A DNA stretch of 12,475 nt from Xenoacremonium recifei (GCA_012184525.1 WOFQ01000183.1:1-12475), one strand, 5' to 3'; shown: positions 1-8,267, numbered from the stretch's first letter. The notes: generated by a model not told the origin, from the sequence alone. A program made the numbers and translations.

Positions 1-19
1 ATTAGCGCACTTTTCATTT

Positions 20-71
20 GTATGGGGTTGCAAATGAATCTGACGTTCGATTCGCCTCGCAGCTGGGTTAG
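20..71 (+). other. Putative intron upstream of the NB domain exon
   Basis: A GTATGG donor at 20, a CTGAC branch-site match at 40-44 and a TTAG acceptor ending at 71 define a 52-nt intron of typical fungal size. Removing it avoids the in-frame TAG (69-71) and leaves exon sequence reading AAFRLRHAYPLCSIFWVPA, which fits the NB domain region that normally follows the P-loop. The 19 bases before it are too few to confirm the upstream exon. A one- or two-base deletion in a pseudogene would look similar. Confidence 0.4.
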
Positions 72-2168
72 GCCGCCTTCCGCCTTCGTCATGCGTACCC
101 TTTGTGTTCCATCTTCTGGGTGCCGGCTGTCAACGCAACGACATTTGAGAATGCCTACCGCGAGATAGGGAAGCTTTTGGGAGTGGCGGGGATTGACGAG
201 GACAAGGCCGATGTCAAGACCCTTGTCCGAGCTGCCCTGAGTCATGAAGAGGCTGGCCAGTGGCTCCTGATTATCGACAACGCTGATGATCTGGAGCTAA
301 TGTTTGGGCCAAGAGGTCTCTCCGAGTATTTTCCGTCCAATGTGAAGGGCTCTATCCTTCTCACAACACGAACGCGTGAGGTCACGGGGCGGTTCGACGT
401 GCAAGATCCGAAGGGCATTATTAGGACGGACAAGATGAGTCGGGAAGAATCGACGAAAATGATGCGAGGTCAATTGACGGAAGGTCAGATGCGAGATAAA
501 GCAAGCACCGAGGCCCTGCTTGACTTCTTGGATGATCTTCCACTGGCGATCAGGCAGGCATCAGCTTATATGCATCGAACAGGGATGACGACGACGAGAT
601 ACTGGGGGCATTGCCGATCGAGTGATGCAACGGTGGTGAAGCTGCTAAGTCAAGAATTCGAAGACCGTGGCCGCTATGATACGATCAAGAATCCGGTGGC
701 AACGACATGGCTCATCTCGTTCCAGCACATCTCCAGGGACTATCCGCGAGCTGGAGAGTACCTACGTTTCATATGCTTCCTAGCGCAGAGGGATATCCCG
801 ACATCTTTGTTACCGCCAGCAGGCGATGAGCTAGAGGCAGATGAAGCAGTTGGGACGCTGGAGGCATATGGGTTCATCACGAGGCGAGAAGAAGGAGATT
901 CAGTGAATATACATCGACTAGTGCGACTGTCAATGTTGAACTGGCTCACCAACGAGAGACAAGCACGACAGACGTATATGGATGTATTGCGGAGAATGAA
1001 GGAGGTATTTCCGTTTCCGAAGCACGAGAACCGAGGAATATGGATGAAGTACTTGGCGCATGCGCAGAGTGTGTTGGAGAGGGATGAGGAGTGTGAGGAT
1101 AAAGAGGTGGTGTGGGTGCTTCTTTTTAATGTTGCGGAATGTATGTCTATTCAAGGTAAATACGGGGAAGCGGCGAAGATGTACCGGCAGACTCTGGCGT
1201 TGAGGGAGAAGGTGCTTGGTAAGGAGCATCCGGATACACTTAGCAGCATGAACAACCTGGCTAATGTGCTTGATGACATGGGAGAGTATGAAGAAGCGGC
1301 GAAGATACATCGGCAGACGCTGGAGATGAAGGAGAAGGTGTTTGGCAAGGAGCATCCGGATACACTTGCCAGCATGAATAACCTGGCAGAAGCTCTTCGA
1401 CATCAGGGCAAGTACGAAGAAGCAGCGAAGATGCATGAACAAACGCTGGAGCTGAAGGAGAAGGTGCTTGGCAAGGAACATCCGGATACACTTGGCAGCA
1501 TGAACAACCTGGCTAATGTGCTTGATGACATGGGAGAGTATGAAGAAGCGGCGAAGATGCTTCGACAGACACTTAGGCTGAAGGAGAAGGTGCTTGGCAA
1601 GGAGCATCCAGATACACTTGACAGCATGAACAATCTGGGACTTGTGCTTGATGACATGGGAGAGTACGAAGCAGCGGCGAAGATGCATGGGAAGACGCTG
1701 GAGCTGAAGGAGAAGGTGCTTGGCAAGGAACATCCGGATACACTTGGCAGCATGAACAACCTGGCAAATGTGCTTGATGACATGGGAGAATACGAAGAAG
1801 CGGCGAAGATACATCGGCAGACGCTGGAGATGAAGGAGAAGGTGTTTGGCAAGGAGCATCCGGATACACTTGCCAGCATGAATAACCTGGCAGAAGCTCT
1901 TCGACATCAGGGCAAGTACGAAGAAGCAGCGAAGATGCATGAACAAACGCTGGAGCTGAAGGAGAAGGTGCTTGGCAAGGAACATCCGGATACACTTGGC
2001 AGCATGAACAACCTGGCTAATGTGCTTGATGACATGGGAGAGTATGAAGAAGCGGCGAAGATGCTTCGACAGACACTTAGGCTGAAGGAGAAGGTGCTTG
2101 GAAAGGAACATCCGTCTACAGTCAGAAGCGTGAAAAACCTAGCAAAGACTCTTCGGCGATCTAATTAA
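72..2168 (+). CDS. NB-ARC/TPR NLR-like protein, 5' end outside window
   Basis: This is the 3' part of a fungal NOD-like receptor-type STAND ATPase. Such proteins are linked to non-self recognition and heterokaryon incompatibility. Numbering residues from position 102, a hydrophobic strand ending in acidic residues, WLLIIDNADD (54-63), is the Walker B. SILLTTRTREV (84-94) is the following sensor-like strand, LDDLPLAIRQ (143-152) is the GLPL-type motif, and NIHRLVRLSMLNWL (269-282) is the winged-helix/MHD-like end. Eight 42-residue TPR units of the kinesin-light-chain/nephrocystin type fill 352-687, and the stop is at 2166-2168. There is no Walker A in the window, so the N-terminal effector domain and P-loop must lie upstream. 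The open frame continues upstream from 102 through AAFRLRHAYP to 72, where an in-frame TAG looks like a 3' splice site. I infer that 72 is an exon start rather than a gene start. Codon use and repeat identity suggest an active gene. Confidence 0.85.
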   Translation, partial: AAFRLRHAYPLCSIFWVPAVNATTFENAYREIGKLLGVAGIDEDKADVKTLVRAALSHEEAGQWLLIIDNADDLELMFGPRGLSEYFPSNVKGSILLTTRTREVTGRFDVQDPKGIIRTDKMSREESTKMMRGQLTEGQMRDKASTEALLDFLDDLPLAIRQASAYMHRTGMTTTRYWGHCRSSDATVVKLLSQEFEDRGRYDTIKNPVATTWLISFQHISRDYPRAGEYLRFICFLAQRDIPTSLLPPAGDELEADEAVGTLEAYGFITRREEGDSVNIHRLVRLSMLNWLTNERQARQTYMDVLRRMKEVFPFPKHENRGIWMKYLAHAQSVLERDEECEDKEVVWVLLFNVAECMSIQGKYGEAAKMYRQTLALREKVLGKEHPDTLSSMNNLANVLDDMGEYEEAAKIHRQTLEMKEKVFGKEHPDTLASMNNLAEALRHQGKYEEAAKMHEQTLELKEKVLGKEHPDTLGSMNNLANVLDDMGEYEEAAKMLRQTLRLKEKVLGKEHPDTLDSMNNLGLVLDDMGEYEAAAKMHGKTLELKEKVLGKEHPDTLGSMNNLANVLDDMGEYEEAAKIHRQTLEMKEKVFGKEHPDTLASMNNLAEALRHQGKYEEAAKMHEQTLELKEKVLGKEHPDTLGSMNNLANVLDDMGEYEEAAKMLRQTLRLKEKVLGKEHPSTVRSVKNLAKTLRRSN
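1155..2162 (+). repeat. Eight tandem 126-bp TPR-coding units
   Basis: Units of 126 bp (42 residues) begin at 1155, 1281, 1407, 1533, 1659, 1785, 1911 and 2037. Each carries the pattern G-[KE]-Y-x-x-A-A-K followed by LGKEHPDTL and MNNLA. Units 2-4 and 6-8 are a higher-order duplication with a 504-bp period. Positions 1290-1597 and 1794-2101 match base for base (308 bp), and differences resume just outside on both sides. The last unit diverges (HPSTVRSVKNLAKTL), as terminal repeats usually do. This indicates recent unequal exchange or gene conversion within the array. Confidence 0.95.
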
Positions 2169-2184
2169 AGACAAGATGGTAATT

Positions 2185-2270
2185 GTTGGAAAAAATGAGT
2201 TGCCCTCAACTATTGGGTTAGGGTTGAGGCTGAGAAGTCCTAGATGAAAGTTTTAAACGTAAGACTTTAG
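2185..2270. repeat. Direct repeat R1, partner of R2
   Basis: About 86 bp, beginning GTTGGAAAAA and including GTCCTAGATGAAAG and a final GACTTTAG. It aligns with 2928-3012 in the same orientation, and the differences are largely transitions. It starts only 17 bp after the stop of the NB-TPR gene. R1 and R2 bracket roughly 660 bp of relic sequence. I cannot tell whether they are LTR remnants, a MITE pair or another dispersed repeat. Confidence 0.6.
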
Positions 2271-2927
2271 AGATATGGAAAGCTTTCCTGGCAATCCGCA
2301 CAATGCTCTTTGCTGCCTTGCCGCCCTAATCGTTTGACGTCGTCGGCCTTGCTCTCGCCGCGTTGGACGCCGGGCTGACAACGACCCTTTAGAGAGTCAA
2401 TCGCACGCGAATCTCGAGGCCTTAGAGTCTCGTCGATCAGGACTAGGCCATGAGGTATCACGGACTGGGTAGCCTTCCATATCGCAATATGTATGATATC
2501 GGAGGATGCAAATTTCCTTCTTGACGCTTTCAAAGAGCTCATGGCCAGCAGCTTGAATTATGTTGTTCTTATCGCATAGAGGCATGAGATCCAGTGCTTC
2601 AAAACTACGCGACAGACCTTAATTGGACTATCTGGCCAACTCACTAACCCACCGCAGGGAAACCAGGGGTTGACGTATGAGTTTGTGACTTCTTTTTGAA
2701 GTCACTAAGGCCGGCGGCCTCGATCATTTGCCAAGTCGCGGGGGGCGGACCCGAGTTTTTCGTTTGAACTGATCCATGCCACTGTAATAGTGATCTGCCC
2801 ACACAACGAAAGACAACTCTCTAGAGCTTGCATTATCGTCCCATCTAGGGGTCCAGCCGATCTCTATATGCTGAAGGTACGTTGGAAGTATAGATTTCCC
2901 TTTAGAAAAGGGTTGAGACTAAGAAGT
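2271..2927. other. Relic stretch between R1 and R2, no supported gene
   Basis: The minus strand has two short overlapping open frames here (2267-2542 and 2397-2585) in different registers, which together could be decayed coding sequence. I recognise no domain in either. The segment 2906-2924 repeats part of R1 (GGGTTGAGACTAAGAAGT), suggesting a third truncated repeat copy immediately before R2. The stretch is bounded by repeats and looks like an insertion or an internal remnant. Confidence 0.4.
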
Positions 2928-3012
2928 GTTGGAAAAATGGGGTTCACTCAAATTTAGAATTAAGGTTGAGACTAAAAAGTCCTAGATAGAAAGTTAAAAC
3001 GTAGGACTTTGA
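2928..3012. repeat. Direct repeat R2, partner of R1
   Basis: This is the same-orientation diverged copy of 2185-2270. It shares GTTGGAAAAA, AAGTCCTAGAT and AACGTAGGACTTT. It lies where the next exon of the minus-strand exonuclease fragment would begin (3014 downward), so the exonuclease homology ends at this repeat. Confidence 0.6.
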
Positions 3013-3087
3013 ATCTGTTGAAGATAAAGGGATCAATTTGATCCCGACAGATGAAGAAGAATAACAAGCAATTCAGTACACACTCAC

Positions 3088-3372
3088 CCAGCATCCCTGC
3101 GTGAAAACAACATATAGCGTTCCAGCCCATTGAGGAAGCGACGACTGCCAATGCCACACGCGGCGTTCTCCATCAGCTGAACATCCTCAATGCCATCAAG
3201 ACGGATGTTGAGGTGTGCACACAACGCATCGGAATCATTCCGCACATCAAAGAAGACTTTCTTGATACTGGGTGATTCTAGGATGAAAATGAGCGTAGTC
3301 CTATGTGCTTCAAATGCTGCAAAAGCTTCCGATCCAAGAAGATGAATGTCGATAAGATACACATAGTTAGTC
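3088..3372 (-). pseudogene. 3'-5' exonuclease (DEDD, EXD1-like) domain fragment
   Basis: One exon encodes the core of a fungal DnaQ-like 3'-5' exonuclease domain. It contains YLIDIHLLGSEAF, then ILESPSIKKVFFDVRNDSDA with the conserved motif II aspartate, then a DVQLMENAA strand and RRFLNGLERY. A TTTAG acceptor precedes it at 3373-3375, and the next three codons join it in frame. A GTGAGT donor at 3087 avoids the TGA at 3084-3086. The intron could end at CAACAG (3015-3017), but the sequence beyond is repeat R2 and not exonuclease. I could not find the N-terminal D-x-E exon in 3373-3800, although a weakly similar stretch lies near 3660-3720. It is therefore most likely a truncated relic. The family is usually about 250-350 residues, and about 95 are present. 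Confidence 0.6.
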
Positions 3373-4221
3373 TAAATTCAGTTTGGAAATTAGCCGTGTA
3401 TCAGCAAAGCGACGCTGCAACTGCTACCGATACTCTATCAGAGCCGCAGAGAAATGCGCTCAACGGGTCTGAGACGCAACAAAACTCCGCACATCAGGAA
3501 ACGGGACACCCAAGATAGTGAGCTTAGATCTTAGGCTTCTGAGCCTAAGCTACATTAGCGAGGTAGTAGGCGTGTATTCTACCGCCATGGAAATCCTTGC
3601 GTATGTGAGCGGTATACGCGGTGATTTTGTCCTTGGACTACCCTAGGCGTGTAGCTATGAGACCGACAACACCCTCTGCGTCGCTCAAGATAGAGGCCAC
3701 GGAATCAGAAGGAGCAACCTAGCTCATAATAACCCAGTGGCCCTGCGGAAAAACAACAGATAAAATGCTACTATCAACCTTGCCTGGATCCGATATAGGA
3801 TCCGATATAAAATATCCAACTATATGAGTAGATGTTCTTTCATCAGTGATCTGAGAAGTAAGCTCAATGGGCTATATCTAGAATTATGCCAGCAAGCCTA
3901 CACATATCGGCAAAGCCTCCTCCCACAGAAACGCTCTTAGGTTTGGCAAGCTATAGTTCAATACCTAAGGACACAGCTACTGTGCTGCAAATCTTTGCGG
4001 TTGGCAATATACCTGACAGGTAGGCGGCCATCTATCACAATAGACAGATCTTAGTAGCCTAAAGTGCAAAATAAATCATCGGCAACCCTATCGACAGTTG
4101 GAATAATTGAAAACTAGAAAAGGGAACTTTATTACAGTTCATTTCGCCATTGTTAATGTAGGGTACGCGACAGTTAATAATAGAAGAGTAGGGACTGTGT
4201 TCACATCACTGATAGGTTCTG
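3373..4221. other. Gene-free relic region
   Basis: I see no convincing coding sequence here. It holds a hairpin at 3530-3549 (CTTAGGCT, a TCTG loop, AGCCTAAG) and a 12-bp tandem duplication GGATCCGATATA at 3786-3797 and 3798-3809. The composition drifts AT-rich towards 4221. A weak exonuclease-like N-terminal reading on the minus strand (about 3660-3720) is too degraded to annotate. Confidence 0.4.
3530..3549. repeat. 8-bp-arm hairpin
   Basis: The arms CTTAGGCT and AGCCTAAG pair perfectly around a TCTG loop. The nearby AGCTTAG (3521-3527) could pair alternatively with CTAAGCT (3545-3551). No T-run or neighbouring gene end suggests a function. Confidence 0.5.
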
Positions 4222-4650
4222 TCAGACAACGCGATGTCTAAATGATCTTGGCTTAATGTAGAACCTTCTAGGACTTTGAGAACATCGTGTATATAAGGCT
4301 TGGATGATTCCCTCTCTAAAAAAGAGGAACAGTCTCTTGTTCAGTGAGAATAAAATCACCCCTCCCAAGACGTACAATAGTATTCTCCAATAAGACATGT
4401 ACGTCTGACACCATCCGACTCGTATGGGGTAATAAGTCCCTGCGTCTAGCTTGCGCTCGATTGATGTCACCGGCTGTTCACGGGGGGTTATATATTGACG
4501 GATCACGTCAGCTTTATTATCCGTCTGCATGATAGAACCACCGGCTGAATGCAACATCTCCGAGCCAGAGAATGGTGGTATCGTCAATGATCCCGATTTC
4601 GATCTTGTAGTCGCCTCAATGTCTAGTGAAACCCGACCCTGATTTCCACA
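4222..4650 (-). pseudogene. Unrecognised fragment with a C-terminal membrane-like segment
   Basis: An open frame of 142 codons runs from just below an in-frame TAG (4651-4653) to a stop at 4222-4224. It starts with CGNQGRVSLDIEA and has a polar middle. Near the C-terminus is a hydrophobic run, YWRILLYVLGGVILFSL, followed by a basic stretch, which is compatible with a single membrane helix. The first ATG in frame is at 4587. I do not recognise the family. Its first ~15 codons resemble, in the same reading frame, the sequence that replaces the OrsD-like homology at 7577-7632, so this may be part of a dispersed element rather than a host gene. Its AT-rich upstream side (4651-4695) offers no normal promoter or exon. 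Confidence 0.35.
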
Positions 4651-4669
4651 CTATATAGTTATAGTTACT
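4612..4669. repeat. Dispersed repeat copy D, partner of 7577-7632
   Basis: About 58 bp on the plus strand share CTCAA, then AGTGAAACCCG, a run resembling CCCTATTTCCACA, and a TATA-rich end with 7577-7632, in the same orientation. On the minus strand the two copies keep the same reading frame (VTITI-stop-CGNQGRVSLDIEA against VTVIGCGNRVRVSLEVEV), which suggests shared coding ancestry. Confidence 0.55.
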
Positions 4670-5005
4670 CTATATATATAGTTACCATATATGGGAACGT
4701 TAATGTTTTATGGCAGGGCATTTCCTCAGTCAAGTAGCGCAGTTGATTGAGATTCTAACCAGTGTAGGTGGCAGCGACAAGGTAAATCAAAGGCCAAACT
4801 GGCGATTCCATTCTTGGTTACATCATGGATTCACTAGAGCGCTTGGTCAACAAAGCAAAGCAGTTGCTACGTTAGTAGAGATATTCGATGTTCTACTGTA
4901 AGTGTACCGTATAGCTCCTCGAGATTACTAATTATATTGTTCTTTGATGTCAAATCCTGGTCTCTCAAAAGTTGACTTTAGAATGCCAGGGTTCTTCCAC
5001 CCAAC
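4670..5005. other. AT-rich tract and untranslated region after the methyltransferase
   Basis: 4650-4695 is a TATA/AT-rich low-complexity tract (TATATATATAGTTACCATATATGG). A 63-codon plus-strand frame at 4710-4901 matches no family I know, and its only feature is a central run GGSDKVNQRPNWRFHSW. The part nearest 5005 is probably the 3' untranslated region of the minus-strand methyltransferase. Confidence 0.35.
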
Positions 5006-6497
5006 CTACTCGGGCTTACGACCGTAGACATACCGTACCTTGAAGTAGCTGTGGACGTTACGGTTACGGATTGCCTTGCGAGTTTGCATCAGGAATACCT
5101 GGTATTCGTCTCTGGGCCAATTGAGGACCTTGTTCCACAGCAAGAGGGAGTATCCTGAGCCATATATCAGGATCTTAAATGTTAATTTAGACTGCGACGT
5201 TACTTACCCTCAATATCATTCTCCAATGTTAGCTGGACAAACCGGCCGATTTGAGACATTACTGGATCTTTCGGCCAGCTACCGATGGGTACCTAAAATC
5301 GACAAGTCAAAAGTATGTTTACAGTAGTATGTATGCACGTCATGCAGCCCTTACCTTGTAATCAATGGTTTTGAGGTCGACAAAACCGGCCTTGTCCAGC
5401 CCCTCCAACTGCAAGTCGCTCACAAAGAAAGGGCGACCTAGGACACTGCCCGCCTCTTCATACATCTTATCGCAGATTTTCAGGATAGGCTCCAGTTCGG
5501 TAGTACCATCATCGCTGCAAATATGGACGTCAGCCTCAGCCGACTGTACCCAACCTCCTGGGGCGCAGCAGCGGTAGGCCTGATCAAAGAGGCCGTACCA
5601 GTCCGGGATGGCGCCGAAGAGGTAGCGGATGTGAATAAAGTCAAAGCGGTTATCCTCCCAGGTCCAGGTTTGAGTAGCATCATCCACTTCAAAGCGTACA
5701 TTTGGAGGAACCCATTCCGGCTGACAAGGTGAGAGGTCAGTGCCTGTGATATTGGCACTTGGGTATTGGTCGCCGAAGTCACTAGAACGTATAAGCAAAA
5801 GCTAGCTAATTATATTAAATGGCATGGTAGTCATACATTGCCCAAATGCCTTGTAACAGAATCAGCATTGACTGCATCAGGGAAGGCAAAACATACCACT
5901 TCCGGTGCCCACGTCAAGAACATTCTGGGCCATTATAATAATCAGCAAATCAAAGTCTTCATGCTCGCTAAAAATTCACAGTAGGTTCGCACATTAACAT
6001 CATCCTTAATCGGTGCAAGAAATAGTTGACCATCCAAGAGAAGGGTAAGATAGTGGTGACTAGGTACAAGGTCAGCGTGATGTGACTGCGTTCCTGAATC
6101 ACATATCGCACGAGATATCGACAGATTCTAGCTGTCGTTCATCATTGGGGAAAGCATAATCATGGGTAAACTTATCACTGTGATATGAGCGACCCTGAAT
6201 ACTCCGATACTCCAGAATGCTGGCGGAGACAGAAGCAGTAGAGCTTTCTCTAGGGCACTGAATCAACAAATTGTGTCGCATTTGTCTAAGCTGTCCACTC
6301 ACACGTCAGAGCCGAGAGTTGAATCGGCGTCATCTTGAGTGTCAAGCTGGTGTAATTTTAGCTGCAGTTTTTAGACAAGCGGAGGCATTTTTGACCCTCA
6401 CCTCCACCTGTTCGGCGGGAACGAGCTCGGCCGGGGGAGAAGTAACAGGCGGCGACGCGCCTGTCTGCAGATTGGACCCGCTTGCTGTACCAGACAT
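5006..6497 (-). CDS. LaeA-like class I SAM-dependent methyltransferase, 9 exons
   Basis: This fungal TAM/LaeA-type methyltransferase is predicted to use S-adenosylmethionine. Its substrate is unknown, and many relatives sit near secondary-metabolite or accessory loci. My exon model on the minus strand is 6497-6402, 6346-6303, 6249-6112, 6059-5993, 5924-5897, 5849-5837, 5781-5355, 5292-5208 and 5154-5006. It totals 1047 nt, giving 348 residues with no internal stop. Every intron is GT-AG (47-68 nt), and GCTGAC, GCTGAT or CCTGAT branch sites are visible in several. A Pro/Ala-rich N-terminus (1-32) leads to an acidic DDADSTLGSD segment, then SSTASVSASILEYRSIQGR, PNDERQ and HHYLTLLLDGQLFLAPI. SAM motif I VLDVGTGSG is at 117-125, motif II GTDLSP follows with the acidic residue D144, and DD is at 162-163. 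Next come FDFIHIRYLFG, a CCAPGGWVQ strand, VPIGSWPKDP and the C-terminal KVRYVYGRKPE. The length is normal for the family, and the order is complete. The start ATG at 6497 is the first in frame after the promoter side. Confidence 0.85.
5837..5849 (-). other. 13-nt micro-exon (exon 6) of the methyltransferase
   Basis: GCATTTGGGCAAT lies between an intron ending ACAAG (5850-5896, 47 nt) and one starting GTATGAC (5782-5836, 55 nt). Joined to the flanking G and T it restores GSGIWAIDFGDQYPS across SAM motif I, exactly the family pattern. Without it the frame shifts. Its position just after the glycine loop makes its inclusion essential for a working enzyme. Confidence 0.8.
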
Positions 6498-7416
6498 ATC
6501 TACTCCGTAAAGGTCATTACGCAAGTGATACCGTGAAAGGGAGTAAAAAATAGTGGTGTTTGCTTAACTTCAGGCAAAGCGCGATTGTTCGCTGGGGAAA
6601 GGATCAAGTGAGGGCTAAGCTACGACGATCGTCCGGGCGGGGGCTTTATTTCTGCTCAAAATCAGATCATGAGATGCTGACAAATCACGACCCCCAGCCC
6701 CAACCCCCCTTTTTCTTTTTGCGGCTTCTGAGAAGTAGACTCAACTTTACAGTATAATACGCGTGAGGACGACCCCTTTTTGTTTATCATTTCAAGTGCT
6801 GACGCGTTTGTTCCGCGGACCCGAGTCATCACATATTATCACTAATTACGAGTATTACAGCCCTAGGAAGATATCCATGCTTGTGGCACTGGAACGGTGA
6901 GTCTATTGGATGGAAATGCCAACCCATGCATACACTAACTGTAGCTGACGCTTCATTTGTTGTGGTGTTCCTGGCAAAACAGCTAAGTAAGACGCAAATA
7001 AACGAGATTGCGACGACGATACTGAGTAGTGCAATCCCGCTCCGATTGCTGGCTTTCGTTCTTGAAGTTTGCAGGTGCTTCAGATAATGGTATGTTTGGC
7101 ATGAAGCTTTTATACGCTGACATGCTTATACTGGCAAGGTATCAATTTCTATTACGGAAGGAGGTTCATCTTTCGTTGTTAAGTGAAGTGGTCCTCGTTG
7201 TCACAATCATTGGTCCTTTGATGCCCCTGCTCTAAGATGGGGCGCGTTACCGTGATGCTCTTCGTTGATTGGCTCTGGAGCAGCGTTACCGCCATAACCT
7301 GGTGTGATTGGCTGCATCACATTTTTGAATATGGGTGTAACGCTTGCTGATAAGCTCCCTTATCGTCATCCCAACGCATGGATCATCACCACGAAGCTGT
7401 TACGCATAATGAGGTC
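6498..7416. other. Intergenic region upstream of the methyltransferase
   Basis: I see no supported gene. The end near 6498 should hold the methyltransferase promoter, reading leftwards. A long C-rich/T-rich tract (about 6690-6720) reads as a polypurine tract on the minus strand. Two GATTGGCT (CCAAT-type) elements occur at 7267-7274 and 7306-7313. GCGTTACCG occurs at 7244-7252 and 7283-7291, with related GTAACGC and GTTACGC around 7340 and 7400. Two 68-codon plus-strand frames (6881-7087, 7029-7235) have no recognisable content. Confidence 0.4.
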
Positions 7417-7576
7417 TTAAGCACGAATAAGACATATGCTAGGGCTTGTGTTGACGAGAAATGGCTTTAAATAACTCTGCCTATTATTATATTTTGCTAT
7501 GCCTATATTTCGGGGTCGGAAGTGCCCTAATGGTGTTTTTTCTGAGATGTGCTTATCGTCTTCCTTAACAGTTTGG

Positions 7577-7632
7577 ACCTCAACCTCCAGTGAAACCCGA
7601 ACCCTATTTCCACATCCTATAACTGTAACTGT
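7577..7632. repeat. Dispersed repeat copy, partner of 4612-4669
   Basis: On the minus strand this sequence replaces the OrsD-like homology immediately after PWMERT of copy B and reads VTVIGCGNRVRVSLEVEV. The second copy is about 3 kb to the left, in the same orientation. It may be the end of an inserted element. Confidence 0.55.
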
Positions 7633-8266
7633 TCTCTCCATCCATGGCCTCTGCTCCCCGAATGTCGGCTCGGAGCTGTCTGGAACGCTGGTGGTCGATA
7701 ATGCCGGGTGCCCCAACTGGTCGCCCTCTTGCGCGCCTTTGTGCCGGGCCTTCTCTCGCGTACGGACCGCCAGGAGATGGTCTTGCGTGGGTTTCCCCCC
7801 TGCTGGTCGAGCGATACGCCCGCCTCGCTGGATGACCCAGTACCTCCGATTTGTTCCAATCGTCCAGGTCTGCAGATAGACATCCTCAAAGAGTTGGTTA
7901 ATGTTGCCAGATTGCATACTGCTGTTGATGCCGGTATTGGGGCAAGCTTGGTCTGAAGAGGCAGAATAGTGGCGTCTCATAGCGGGGGTGTGGATTGTCC
8001 TAAACTGACATTGACAACAGGCATGGCCTTCATAGACCCTGAGCTGTAGATGCTCAGATGATCCATCCGCCAGAGGGCTTGCTTGGGCCGGATCGCAGAG
8101 GTCTAGGGACTTGAGGGACTTCGATAAGCCTCTCCTTGCATTTCCTGGAACCTTATGTTTGTCTCGCAGGTGCGATACAACGCACGATGGGCCAATACCC
8201 AGAGCATATCGGCATGTTGGCTGGGTACAGATAAGGAGCTTGGTTTGCGGATCAACGCATAACCCC
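7630..8266 (-). pseudogene. OrsD-like C2H2 (DUF3505) copy B, truncated at both ends
   Basis: The open frame runs 8286-7417, but recognisable homology covers only about 8266-7630. It begins GLCVDPQTKLLICTQPTC with a first zinc finger (C-x4-C, then VVSHLRDKHKVP supplying H-x4-H). HLQLRVYEGHACCQCQF then starts a second, shorter finger. LFEDVYLQTWTIGTNRRYW follows, the family's linker to the next domain, and then RPWMERT, after which homology stops. No ATG is well placed: the frame's upstream end overlaps the tail of copy A in another register. The family is described from a member of the orsellinic acid (F9775) cluster, but its biochemical role is unclear. Everything downstream of the fingers is missing, so I regard this as a non-functional remnant fused to copy A by rearrangement. 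Confidence 0.65.
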
Positions 8267-8267
8267 A

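Noticed and set aside
1403..1995. Minus-strand repetitive frames of 140-158 codons in the TPR region
   Set aside because: Same cause as above. They are Ser/Pro-rich shadows with no independent start context or splice signals.
930..2111. 393-codon open frame on the minus strand opposite the TPR array
   Set aside because: It is a repeat shadow: a stop-free antisense register in one 126-bp unit stays stop-free in all eight. Its product only mirrors the TPR periodicity.
3029..3045. GGGATCAA-T-TTGATCCC inverted repeat
   Set aside because: It is a short palindrome inside the putative exonuclease intron. It is isolated, with no partner or adjacent feature, so it is compatible with chance.
4651..4695. 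TATATA-rich tract as a promoter
   Set aside because: It is low-complexity AT sequence and no confident gene starts beside it. The adjacent minus-strand frame has an in-frame stop at 4651-4653.
5480..5782. 100-codon minus-strand frame overlapping methyltransferase exon 7
   Set aside because: It is in another register from the exon that carries the SAM-methyltransferase motifs, so I take it as a shadow.
6881..7235. Two 68-codon plus-strand frames upstream of copy B
   Set aside because: No domain, no clear promoter or splice signals, and the length is expected by chance in this composition.
7499..7956. Plus-strand frames of 63-126 codons
   Set aside because: They lie opposite copy B, whose minus-strand frame has zinc fingers and family motifs. 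The plus-strand products show no domain.
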